The notes under the pieces were generated by a model. It did not search any database, was not told where the DNA came from, and was given only the letters and a program-made list of their open reading frames with translations. Of a DNA stretch of 43,479 nt, positions 24,275-31,617 are shown one piece after another. Source of the DNA: DATACZ01 sp036258795 (lineage in GTDB: Bacteria > Actinomycetota > CADDZG01 > JAHWKV01); contig DATACZ010000134.1 of assembly GCA_036258795.1 (NCBI GenBank), positions 1 through 43,479 of the forward strand. The letters run 5' to 3'. Numbering within the stretch: the stretch's first letter is position 1; every line of letters begins with the position of its first letter. The translations under genes were made by a program, and so were the position numbers.

Positions 24275-25465
24275 ATGACGCGGGCCACCACTGTTCGGTG
24301 GACAAACCCGATCCTGCACGCCGACCTAGATGCCTTCTACGCCTCTGTTGAGATCCTGCTCAACCCCAGCCTCAAGGGTGCCCCAGTCATCGTCGGCGGC
24401 ACGTCGTCCAGGGGAGTGGTGACCTCCGCATCGTACGAGGCAAGGGCATTCGGAGTCCGCTCGGCAATGCCTACTTCCAAAGCGCGCCGGCTGTGTCCTC
24501 AGGGGATCTTCGTCCAGCCGAGATTCGATGCCTACTTGGCCAAATCAAAGGAGGTCAGGGACATCTTTGGGTCCTTCGCGGTCCTGGTCGAGCCTCTGTC
24601 GTTGGACGAAGCGTTCCTCGACATCGGTAGCGCCCACCGCATGTGGCCCGATCCGCCCACGGTGGCGGAAGCGTTGAGGCATCGAATATTGAGACAGACC
24701 GGGCTGGTCGTGTCGGTTGGTGTGGCTCCAAACAAATTCCTGGCGAAGGTGGCCTCCAAGCATGCCAAACCGGACGGTGTCTTGGTGGTGGAAAGCACGA
24801 GTGTCGAACCCTCCGTCCTCTCCCGGTTGGAGACCTTTGGGGCGTAGGAGTTGAGACCCAGGCAATACTGAACCGCCTGGGGCTAGCCACAATCGGACAT
24901 GTGGCGGCGGTCTCCAAGTCCGCCCTGGAGCGGATGCTCGGCGCCTGCTTGGGCTCTCACATCGCCGACCTGGCCGCCGGACGAGACGAGCGGCCCGTCG
25001 TACCCGATCTGCCGGCCAAGTCGGTGGGAGCAGCGGAGACCTTCGAGTACGACCTGGTCGAACCAACCCAGATTCTGAGGGCCCTGCTGAAGCTCTCCGA
25101 CCGGGTATCGGCACGCCTGAGGGCGCAGGGCATCAGCGGAAAAACGACAACCTTGAAGGTACGTCTGGCTAACTTCTCCACGTTTACTCGTTGCAGGACG
25201 CTGACGCATGAGATCGATGGAGGCACCAGCATCGATGCAGTGGCACGGGAGCTGCTCGACGAATTCCTGAAGGCCAGGGGGCATGGCAAGAAGCTCCAGG
25301 CTCCTTGGGGTTTCCGTGTCCAGCCTTTCTCAATGGCCGGCCAGTGAACAATTGACGTTTGGAAAGTGCCCAGAGTGGGCAGCAGCAGATCGGGTTCTGG
25401 ACGAGGTCCGCCGCCGATTTGGCGACGACGCCGTCGGCTTCGGTGCCTTACTTCAAAGCCCTTGA
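24275..25465 (+). pseudogene. dinB: DNA polymerase IV DinB, with two compensating frameshifts
   Basis: This is a Y-family translesion polymerase. The first part (frame from the ATG at 24275) has LHADLDAFYASVE, the YEARAFGVRS motif and PLSLDEAFLDI, with D and E catalytic residues intact. It stops at 24847. Homology continues in the frame one base back: LRPLPVGDLWGVG and the little-finger domain, to about 25280. It then returns to the first frame with RLLGVSVSSL, EQLTF and DEVRRRFGDDAVGFGALL, ending at 25465. One extra C in the CCC run at 24809-24811 and one fewer G in the GGGGG run at 25277-25281 restore one frame of 397 codons. Both faults are in homopolymers, so sequencing error is as likely as gene decay. 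The SOS boxes upstream fit a damage-induced gene. Confidence 0.88.
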
Positions 25466-25467
25466 CT

Positions 25468-25473
25468 TATAAT
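25468..25473 (+). promoter_or_regulatory. Consensus -10 for the DUF3040 gene
   Basis: A perfect TATAAT starts two bases after the dinB stop. The -35 position holds GCCTTA, a poor match, so the promoter depends mainly on the -10. The predicted leader is about 50 bases. Confidence 0.45.
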
Positions 25474-25529
25474 TTAGGGGGCGGGGTTTGCAGGCCGCTC
25501 ACCGATTTTCCAGGCGAGAGGACGGCTGG

Positions 25530-25907
25530 ATGCCTCTGTCGGACCGAGAGCAACAGATACTCCAGGAAATCGAGAACCAGCTCTACGAGCAGGATCCCGA
25601 CTTTGCCCGAGGAGTCTCGTCCACCACACTTCAGGGACATCTCGTTCGCAACATTCGCCGCGGGGTCGCCGCTTTCCTTGCCGGCTTCATCGTCCTGGTC
25701 GTCTTCTTCTTCAGGCCCGCTCTCCCGATCGGAATCGCGGCATTCCTTTTGATGCTTGCCGCTGCGATTTACACCTACGACAACGTGCGCAAGATCGGGT
25801 CAGAGCAGCTGAAGCTCCTCAAGGCCCAGGCACCCCTGGCCACGGCCCTGACCCGGATAAGGACCAAGCTGAGGGAGATGGGCCCACGCGGCGGCTCGGG
25901 GGCTTAG
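25530..25907 (+). CDS. DUF3040 small membrane protein
   Basis: This 125-residue protein is of the actinobacterial DUF3040 family. It begins MPLSDREQQILQEIE and continues LYEQDPDFA, the family signature, followed by two adjacent transmembrane helices (about 48-66 and 70-88) and a cytosolic basic tail. The frame is open 14 codons further back, but the family begins at MPLSD and GAGAGGA precedes that ATG. In other actinobacteria DUF3040 genes lie upstream of mraZ, as here. The function is not known. Confidence 0.88.
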   Translation: MPLSDREQQILQEIENQLYEQDPDFARGVSSTTLQGHLVRNIRRGVAAFLAGFIVLVVFFFRPALPIGIAAFLLMLAAAIYTYDNVRKIGSEQLKLLKAQAPLATALTRIRTKLREMGPRGGSGA

Positions 25908-26260
25908 CGGAGTAGCCGCAGCCTAGTCTTTGGCGGCACGGGGCTCCAGCCGCGTGTATGGCCGGAACCTTTAACCATTGGTTGAGGTTTACGCTTCCTC
26001 CATCATTACAGCTTTGTTCCCTTGGCTGCGAGGCTTGATCGCGGGCTAAAAACAGCCCCTTGGTTCACACGAATTTCCTCTCAAAACAGGCTTTCAGGGC
26101 CCTCCGAGGTAGAGCGGGAAAGTATTTTCGAGAGGGCCCAAAAAGACTCCGGCCACGCCTTGCGTACGTTTGCGAGGGCCTGTTAGAACAGCTAGGCCGT
26201 TCAACACGACTCTAAAGATCGTTCCATATCAACGAACTTCAACTTCGGAAGGGGCCGCTT
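25908..26260. other. 353-base gap without a gene, containing several dyads
   Basis: No coding sequence is supported. GGGCCCTC at 26097-26104 and GAGGGCCC at 26132-26139 form a perfect 8-base inverted repeat around a 27-base purine-rich segment. CTGTT/AACAG nested within GGCCT/AGGCC forms a second dyad at 26177-26198, and TCGTT/AACGA a third at 26219-26235, close to the MerR-like start. A small structured RNA or operator sites for the MerR-like protein are both possible. I see no tRNA, RNase P or known riboswitch core. Confidence 0.5.
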
Positions 26261-26758
26261 TTGGAGGGGTTTACTGTACTTCAGGCATGTCGATTTACGG
26301 GTTGCACCAGCCATCAGCTGAGGTATTGGGACCAAATCGGCCTCCTCCGTCCGAGCGTTCAAAGGACCGGAGGCCGGCCCGGTGTTCGCAGGCTGTACTC
26401 GTTTAGGGACCTCGTGGCCCTCAAGGTCATCAAGGCTTTGCTGGACGGAGGAATGTCCCTGCAAAGAGTCAGGCGAGCCTACGACTATCTCCGGAAGAAG
26501 GCCGGCCTCGAGCAGCATCTCGCCGAAGTCAAGCTCATCACGGATGGGCAGAGCATCTTCCGGGTCGCCCGGGATGATGGGGAGATCCTCGATGCCCTCC
26601 GGCATGGCCAAATCGCGTTCTTTGTCGCAATCGATGAGATCACAAGAAACCTTGACCAGGGCGTCGCCGAGTTCCTCCGAGACCGGGAGCAGTTCATCCA
26701 AACGCTGAAGGAGGCTGAGGGTGCCGTGATGGAGGAGCAGGCCCGATCTAGCCGGTAA
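26261..26758 (+). CDS. MerR family transcriptional regulator
   Basis: This is a 165-residue DNA-binding protein. The N-terminal winged helix-turn-helix (about 4-73) has the MerR features TSHQLRYWDQIGLLRPS and a RLYSFRDLVALKVIKALLDGGMSLQRVRRAYDYL recognition and dimerisation region. The remaining 90 residues contain an effector-like part and a final coiled coil (about 125-160), with no metal-binding Cys. The TTG at 26261 follows GGAAGGGG at about six bases. Dyads just upstream (26219-26235) and just downstream around the next gene's -10 (26793-26815) are possible operators. The neighbours suggest a link to the cell-division region, but that is inference. Confidence 0.85.
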   Translation: MEGFTVLQACRFTGCTSHQLRYWDQIGLLRPSVQRTGGRPGVRRLYSFRDLVALKVIKALLDGGMSLQRVRRAYDYLRKKAGLEQHLAEVKLITDGQSIFRVARDDGEILDALRHGQIAFFVAIDEITRNLDQGVAEFLRDREQFIQTLKEAEGAVMEEQARSSR

Positions 26759-26792
26759 GCGCGAGAGCACCCCCCGCAGCGTTTCCTTTTCC

Positions 26793-26815
26793 GTGCGACT
26801 TATACTTTGTCGCAC
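26793..26815. promoter_or_regulatory. Inverted repeat enclosing the -10 of the HNH gene
   Basis: GTGCGAC and GTCGCAC are perfect 7-base arms flanking TTATACTTT, which contains a good -10 (TATACT, 26801-26806). A dimeric repressor bound here would block the promoter. It starts 34 bases after the MerR-like gene stop and could instead end that transcript, but it has no U-run. Confidence 0.55.
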
Positions 26816-26883
26816 TGATTCGAGAGTCATGTGCCGCCTTATAGGCAAGCATGCTGACGATTGGAACTCTAAGGAGATATAGC

Positions 26884-27429
26884 TTGGGGAGAGCACTCGT
26901 CCTGAACGCCTCCTACGAGCCGCTGTGCGTGGTTTCGGTGAGGAGGGCGGTGGTGCTCGTCCTCAAGTCCAAGGCCGTCGTCGAGCAGGCCGCGGAGGAC
27001 GAGTTCTTCCACTCGGAGCGGATGACCGTCGCAGTGCCGTCGGTCGTGCGGCTGCGCTACTACGTCAAGGTGCCCTACCGGGCGCGGGCATCCCTCAGCC
27101 GACGGGCGGTCTTTGTGAGGGATGAGTTCAAGTGCCAGTACTGTGGTTCGGCTGCTGAGAACGTCGACCACATCCAGCCAAGGTCCAGGGGAGGCACCCA
27201 CACGTGGGACAACGTGGTGGCCTCCTGCCGGCCGTGCAACGCTCGCAAGGAGAATCGGCTTCCTGCGGAAGTAGGAATGTCTCTCAGACGGCCACCCCAT
27301 GCACCGAAGGACAGCCTCTTTCTAATCGCGGCGGTGGGCAAGCTGCACCCTACGTGGGAGCCGTATCTCAGGATCTCGGAGAACGGAGCGGTTTCCGAGG
27401 CAAGGTTGGCCGCCAGCCCCGCTGGCTGA
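26884..27429 (+). CDS. HNH endonuclease, actinobacterial conserved type
   Basis: This 181-residue protein begins MGRALVLNASYEPL, the hallmark of a stand-alone HNH family widespread in actinobacteria. The C-terminal HNH zinc-finger nuclease has C84-x2-C87 (CQYC), DH at 95-96, then C115-x2-C118 (CRPC) with NARKEN, giving the metal and zinc sites. The frame extends back to 26851, but AAGGAGAT lies eight bases before the TTG at 26884, which is where the family starts. It may process DNA or RNA in the division region; its true substrate is unknown. Confidence 0.88.
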   Translation: MGRALVLNASYEPLCVVSVRRAVVLVLKSKAVVEQAAEDEFFHSERMTVAVPSVVRLRYYVKVPYRARASLSRRAVFVRDEFKCQYCGSAAENVDHIQPRSRGGTHTWDNVVASCRPCNARKENRLPAEVGMSLRRPPHAPKDSLFLIAAVGKLHPTWEPYLRISENGAVSEARLAASPAG

Positions 27430-27602
27430 TCCACCTCCGCCAAGAACACTCAACACCGCTCGCACCGGCCCAGCAGACCAATTAAGGCAAAGGCATGGAC
27501 CTTATGTCCGGTCGCACTTCCTTATTTAAATGCCTCAGTAATCCGTCCTCGCTTGGCTAGTGAATTACACGTCTGTAGTTTGCTTGAGGCTCTCCGAAAA
27601 CG

Positions 27603-27632
27603 TTGACTCTGTGAATCAGAGTGGCGTATGGT
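27603..27632 (+). promoter_or_regulatory. Main dcw promoter TTGACT-18-TATGGT
   Basis: The -35 TTGACT (27603-27608) and -10 TATGGT (27627-27632) are 18 bases apart. It is the best vegetative promoter in the gap before mraZ. Confidence 0.65.
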
Positions 27633-27655
27633 GGTGCGAAGTGGAGGCCAGGTGG
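27621..27655 (+). promoter_or_regulatory. mraZ: Candidate MraZ operator: GTGG units at 10-base period
   Basis: GTGG occurs at 27621, 27631 and 27641, exactly ten bases apart, and again at 27652. MraZ in other bacteria binds TGGGN-type units spaced by one helical turn before its own gene. The units here overlap the -10, so binding would repress the cluster. Confidence 0.55.
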
Positions 27656-27660
27656 CCTCC
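27643..27660 (+). repeat. Perfect hairpin in the mraZ leader
   Basis: GGAGGCC, loop AGGT, GGCCTCC gives a 7-base GC-rich stem at the start of the predicted transcript. It overlaps the third and fourth GTGG units. Confidence 0.6.
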
Positions 27661-27741
27661 GGAGCGGGTTTCGGCTGAGTTAGCGTATGGCCGTCCCGCT
27701 CCTTTGATCAGGAATTGAAGTGTTGAAAGTAGAGCGCACGG

Positions 27742-28161
27742 GTGCTTCTAGGGACGTTCGAGCACACTCTGGACGCCAAAGGGCGACTTTTCCTCCCGGC
27801 CAAGTGGCGGGAGGAGCTGGCCCCAGAGGTGGTGGTGACTGCCGGCTTGGAGCGGTGCTTGCTGGTGATGACCAAGGGTCGCTTTGAGGACCGGGCGGCG
27901 CAGTTGGAGCAGCTGTCGCCCAACCACAAGGCGTCCCGTGATTACAGCCGGCTGTTCTTCTCGTCGGCTTCCGAAGAGCCGGTAGACAAGTCGGGAAGGA
28001 TGTCGGTTCCGCCCACCCTCCGTAAGTACGCCGCCCTCGACAAAGAGGTGGTGATGATTGGAGTGTCGGACCGTGCGGAGATATGGGATCGGGGCGCCTG
28101 GGCCCAGTACAGGGAAGCAGTCGAGAGTGACTTCGAGGCCATAGCTGAGCAGCTTGATTAA
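27742..28161 (+). CDS. mraZ: Division/cell wall cluster regulator MraZ
   Basis: This AbrB-like DNA-binding protein controls the dcw cluster and represses its own promoter in several bacteria. Both DxxGR motifs are present, DAKGR near residue 11 and DKSGR near residue 82, one in each swapped-hairpin half. The length of 139 is normal. The GTG at 27742 begins the LLGTFEHTLDAKGR core at the usual place. It is the first gene of the operon that runs to ftsQ. Confidence 0.95.
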   Translation: MLLGTFEHTLDAKGRLFLPAKWREELAPEVVVTAGLERCLLVMTKGRFEDRAAQLEQLSPNHKASRDYSRLFFSSASEEPVDKSGRMSVPPTLRKYAALDKEVVMIGVSDRAEIWDRGAWAQYREAVESDFEAIAEQLD

Positions 28162-28189
28162 CAGCAGCGTTTAGGACGGAGGAATTTGC

Positions 28190-28321
28190 ATGGATGGATT
28201 TCCGCAAACCCGCAGTTTGTTGAAGGAGGTTTCCGAGACATTTTTGCTCCTCACGGTCGCAGCTTTGACGCTCGGAGGCTATCTCGGGTTGGCGCTGTTC
28301 TTCGTTGGAGCAATCAAGTAA
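28190..28321 (+). CDS. 43-residue single-pass membrane peptide in the mra operon
   Basis: This short gene lies between mraZ and rsmH. The ATG at 28190 follows ACGGAGGAA with six bases to spare, one of the strongest ribosome sites in the cluster. The product has a short polar N-terminus (PQTRSLLKEVSE) and one hydrophobic helix from about residue 17 to 41 (LLLTVAALTLGG, YLGLALFFVGA), ending IK. It overlaps the longest possible rsmH start (TTG 28305) by 17 bases, so it may couple mraZ to rsmH. I know of no named family. It could be a small division-associated membrane protein or, less likely, a leader peptide. Confidence 0.75.
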   Translation: MDGFPQTRSLLKEVSETFLLLTVAALTLGGYLGLALFFVGAIK

Positions 28322-28325
28322 GGAA

Positions 28326-29288
28326 GTGGAGAGCGGGGCAGAAGCCCAACACATTCCGGTTCTAGCGGAAGCAGCGGTGGCCTGGCTCAGTCCGGCCCTG
28401 GGCGGGAGGGGGCCACTGGTTGACTGCACGGTGGGTGCCGGTGGCCATGCCGAGGCCTTCCTGAAGGAACTGCCGGAGCTGGTGGTGCTAGGCATCGACA
28501 GGGACCAACAGGCCCTCGACGTTGCCGGAAAACGTCTCGAAGGTTTCGGTGACCGGGTGAAGCTGTGGCACGGCAACTTCGCCGACATCCGGAGGATTGC
28601 GGAGGAAGAAGGGTATGAGGAGGTTGGAGCGATTCTCTATGACCTTGGGGTCAGTTCCATTCAACTGGACCGGCCCGGCCGGGGGTTTGGGTATCGCAAT
28701 GGCTTTGCTCTGGATATGCGTATGGACGCGGGTGCGGCTCCCTCAGCGGCTGACATAGTGAGCACCTACACCGAGAGCAAGCTTGCAGAAGTCATCTCGC
28801 GCTTCGGGGAAGAGCGATATGCGAGGCGAATTGCCCGGGCCATTGTGGCACGCAGAGCCAGGCGGCCTTTCTCCGACGCCGGAGACTTGGCCGAGGTTAT
28901 TAAAGAGGCAATTCCCGCCGCGACCCGAAGGACGGGCCCTCACCCCGCAAGACGGACCTTTCAGGCTCTCAGAATTGAGACCAACCAGGAGATTGAGGCT
29001 CTGGAGCGCTCACTTCCACTTGCGGTGAGCCTCCTGAGAGCGGGTGGCCGCGTGGGTGTGATCAGCTACCACTCCCTCGAAGACCGGGTGGTGAAACAGA
29101 CGTTCCGTAGCCACGCCGAGGGTTGTATATGTCCGCCCGACATTGCAGTCTGTGTTTGCGGGAGAAAGCCGAAGCTAAAGGTCCTGACTCGCAAGCCGGT
29201 CAGGCCGGGCGAGGAAGAGATCGCCAGAAACCGCCGAGCTGACAGTGCGAGGATGCGCGTGGCGGAGAAGCTTCCCGAGGTCGCGTGA
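28326..29288 (+). CDS. rsmH: 16S rRNA m4C1402 methyltransferase RsmH (MraW)
   Basis: This SAM-dependent enzyme methylates N4 of C1402 in 16S rRNA at the decoding centre. The SAM motif is VDCTVGAGGHAEA near residues 32-44, followed by GIDRDQQAL, the LYDLGVSSIQLD catalytic region, and the C-terminal ISYHSLEDRVVKQTF with the Cys-rich CICPPDIAVCVCGRKPK end. The length of about 320 is normal. I prefer the GTG at 28326, nine residues before HIPVL; the TTG at 28305 is also open but has no ribosome site and overlaps the small membrane gene. The stop overlaps ftsL by four bases. Confidence 0.94.
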   Translation: MESGAEAQHIPVLAEAAVAWLSPALGGRGPLVDCTVGAGGHAEAFLKELPELVVLGIDRDQQALDVAGKRLEGFGDRVKLWHGNFADIRRIAEEEGYEEVGAILYDLGVSSIQLDRPGRGFGYRNGFALDMRMDAGAAPSAADIVSTYTESKLAEVISRFGEERYARRIARAIVARRARRPFSDAGDLAEVIKEAIPAATRRTGPHPARRTFQALRIETNQEIEALERSLPLAVSLLRAGGRVGVISYHSLEDRVVKQTFRSHAEGCICPPDIAVCVCGRKPKLKVLTRKPVRPGEEEIARNRRADSARMRVAEKLPEVA

Positions 29289-29827
29289 TGTCCGCCGTTC
29301 CTCAGCCGGCCCCCGTCCGGCGCCGCTCCGTTCCGGAGCCTGGGCGGATCGGAAGAGCCGGGTCCCGGCCGGCCAAGACGCGGCCGGCTCGGGGACGATC
29401 GGGACATGTTGCGCGTCTCAGGCTCGTTCCCACCGGACCACATGCCGGCGCAACGGGGCCGATCAAGCGGAATCGAACACACCGGTTGAGTGCCGCGGCC
29501 CTGGTGGCCGGCGGGGTACTCCTGGCAGGGTCGGTGATCTTTGGCCTGGTGCTGGTGAACATCTTCCTTGCACAGAGCTCGTTTCGCCTATCAGATCTCC
29601 AGGGCCGCGTGGCGGAGCAGGAAACGAGGTACCGGCAGCTGAGGTTCGAGGTGGCGAAGGCAGAGTCTCCGGAACGGATCGCCAAGACGGCTGCGGAGCT
29701 CGGTCTCGAGGCGCCCGGCAAACAGGAGTACATCCTCGGCCCAGCAGTGATTGCCGGCGGGCAGGTGGGCGACGGAGTGAGCGTTGCCACCGAAGGAGCC
29801 GCGTCACCGCGCTCGGGCGGTCCATAA
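29285..29827 (+). CDS. ftsL: FtsL-like septum protein
   Basis: This is a bitopic membrane protein of 180 residues: a long basic Pro/Arg-rich cytosolic tail (1-65), one transmembrane helix (about 69-95), then a periplasm-side coiled coil (98-128, LSDLQGRVAEQETRYRQLRFEV), and a DivIC/FtsL-like end ERIAKTAAELGL. It lies where ftsL does, between rsmH and ftsI, and probably joins FtsQ and a FtsB-like partner to activate FtsWI. Sequence identity in this family is low, so position and topology carry the call. The start GTG overlaps the rsmH stop (GTGA), or the ATG one codon later. Confidence 0.82.
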   Translation: MMSAVPQPAPVRRRSVPEPGRIGRAGSRPAKTRPARGRSGHVARLRLVPTGPHAGATGPIKRNRTHRLSAAALVAGGVLLAGSVIFGLVLVNIFLAQSSFRLSDLQGRVAEQETRYRQLRFEVAKAESPERIAKTAAELGLEAPGKQEYILGPAVIAGGQVGDGVSVATEGAASPRSGGP

Positions 29828-29849
29828 TCCCGGCCGGATCTAAGCGCTG

Positions 29850-31580
29850 ATGCCCACTCGGTTTAGATCCTCGGCCAGGATCCTGTGGCTGCTCGGGGCC
29901 CTCATTGCTGGATCCACAACGGTGGCGGGCCGGCTTTTCTGGCTTCAGATAGTCGCTTCGGAGCATTTCGACGAGCTGGCGGCCGAGCAAAGAGAGCGTA
30001 CGATCGTGCTCGCCCCTCAGCGAGGCTCCATCATGGCTCAGGACGGAACCGAGCTTGCCATCTCAATGGACATGCGCACGGTGTATGCGAACCCCCGGTC
30101 GATTCCCAACCCGGGAGAAGCAGCGGCCGCCCTGGCACCGATCCTGAAGACAGATCCAGCCAAGCTAGAGTCGAGGCTGTCCGCCGACTCGGGGTTCGTC
30201 TATCTGGCCAGGAGGATAGATCCGGCCATCGCCCAGCGGGTCAAGGAGGTGGGGATTCCCGGTGTGGAGCTGATCGCCGAGTCCAAACGCTTTTACCCCG
30301 CCGGACGCCTGGCGTCTCAGGTCATCGGATTCGTGGGTAATGACAACCGTGGCCTGGGAGGCTTGGAGGTCCGATACGACGAGCTTCTCAGGGGCACGCC
30401 TGGGAAGATGCTCACGGAGAGGGACCCTTCCGGAACGCGGATTCCTTCAGGAAAATCGTTCCTGAAGCGTCCCGTGCAGGGCGACGACGTGGTGCTGACC
30501 CTCGACAAGCAGATCCAATTCGAAGCAGAGGCCGCTCTCGACAGGGCGAGAAAGGCTTGGGGTGCACAGGGCGGCACCGTAATAGTCATGAACCCGAAGA
30601 CCGGCGCCATACTGGCAATGGCCAACTCTCCTACATTCGACCCCAATAATCTCAAGAGCAGCACTGCTTCCTCGCGGAGGAATCGCGGCGCGGTCGACGT
30701 CTATGAGTTCGGCTCGGTCAACAAGCTGATCACCGCCGCAGCTGCTCTGGAGGTGGGTGTGATTGCGCCCAGCGACCTGATGAGCCTGCCCGACCACATG
30801 AGAATCGGCTCCAAGGTCTTCAGGGACTCTCATCCTCATCCCAGGCAGACCCTATCCTTCACCCAGGTCATGGAGCGCTCGAGCAACATAGGAACCATAA
30901 GAGTGGCAGAGCGGCTGGGAAAGCAGCGGCTGTACGAGTACCTGTCCCGGTTCGGCTATGGGAGCCGTACTGGTCTGGACTTCCCTGGACAGTCGATCGG
31001 GATATTGCCCAAGCCTGAGAAGTGGTGGGCAACCTCGCTGGGTACGATATCCATTGGCCAGGGGGTTGCAGTCACCCCACTTCATTTGATGAAGGCATAC
31101 GCCACCGTGGCCAACGATGGGGTCGAGGTCCAGCCGAACCTGATACTCGGCACCATCGACGCTTCCGGACGAAGGCACCGTCCGGAGCCGCCAAGGACGC
31201 GCAGGGTCATCAGTTCGAGCACGGCCAAGGAGCTAACGGACATTCTTTTAGGGGTCATCGAGAGCGAGGACGGCACCGGCCGTGCCGCCGCCATCCCCGG
31301 CTATCGGGTGGCTGGAAAGACCGGGACCGCTCAGAAGCCGCGGCAAGGCGTTCCCGGATATGCCGGGTATGTCTCCTCGTTTGTTGGATTTGCGCCGGCA
31401 GAAGACCCGCAGCTTGTCGTCGGTGTCGTCCTGGACGATCCCGACCCCATGTATGCAGGGAGCACCGCCGCCGTCACCTTCAGGGAGGTCATGCAGTTCT
31501 CCCTGCGGCGGCTCGGCGTGAGCCCCGGTCCGGTGACCGATCCTCAGGGAATCTCCTTGGTTGCACGGGTCAATCCATAG
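29850..31580 (+). CDS. ftsI: Penicillin-binding protein 3, FtsI (division transpeptidase)
   Basis: This class B PBP crosslinks septal peptidoglycan. An N-terminal helix (about 11-33) anchors it; the PBP dimer domain has QRGSIMAQDG near 57 and RFYPAGRLASQVIGFVG near 147. The transpeptidase motifs are S289-V-N-K292, SSN (344-346) and KTGT (490-493). The SVNK version is usual for actinobacterial FtsI, but the preceding residue is Phe (YEFGS) where Pro is standard. The length of 576 is normal. The gap from ftsL is 22 bases, and 37 to murE. Confidence 0.95.
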   Translation: MPTRFRSSARILWLLGALIAGSTTVAGRLFWLQIVASEHFDELAAEQRERTIVLAPQRGSIMAQDGTELAISMDMRTVYANPRSIPNPGEAAAALAPILKTDPAKLESRLSADSGFVYLARRIDPAIAQRVKEVGIPGVELIAESKRFYPAGRLASQVIGFVGNDNRGLGGLEVRYDELLRGTPGKMLTERDPSGTRIPSGKSFLKRPVQGDDVVLTLDKQIQFEAEAALDRARKAWGAQGGTVIVMNPKTGAILAMANSPTFDPNNLKSSTASSRRNRGAVDVYEFGSVNKLITAAAALEVGVIAPSDLMSLPDHMRIGSKVFRDSHPHPRQTLSFTQVMERSSNIGTIRVAERLGKQRLYEYLSRFGYGSRTGLDFPGQSIGILPKPEKWWATSLGTISIGQGVAVTPLHLMKAYATVANDGVEVQPNLILGTIDASGRRHRPEPPRTRRVISSSTAKELTDILLGVIESEDGTGRAAAIPGYRVAGKTGTAQKPRQGVPGYAGYVSSFVGFAPAEDPQLVVGVVLDDPDPMYAGSTAAVTFREVMQFSLRRLGVSPGPVTDPQGISLVARVNP

Positions 31581-31617
31581 GCCGCTTGATACCCGAGCGA
31601 AGCGCGATGCTGCGGGC

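Larger units (their letters stand above)
27430..27741. other. 312-base leader and promoter region of the dcw cluster
   Basis: No gene is supported. The first 170 bases show nothing clear apart from a short GGAC/GTCC dyad near 27500. The rest holds the dcw promoter (27603-27632), GTGG units (27621-27655) and a hairpin (27643-27660). The distance from the expected start of transcription to mraZ is about 100 bases. Confidence 0.6.

Noticed and set aside
26060..26080. T-loop-like GGTTCACACGAATTTCC, suggesting a tRNA
   Set aside because: There is no matching acceptor or anticodon arm around it and the T-loop consensus is broken.
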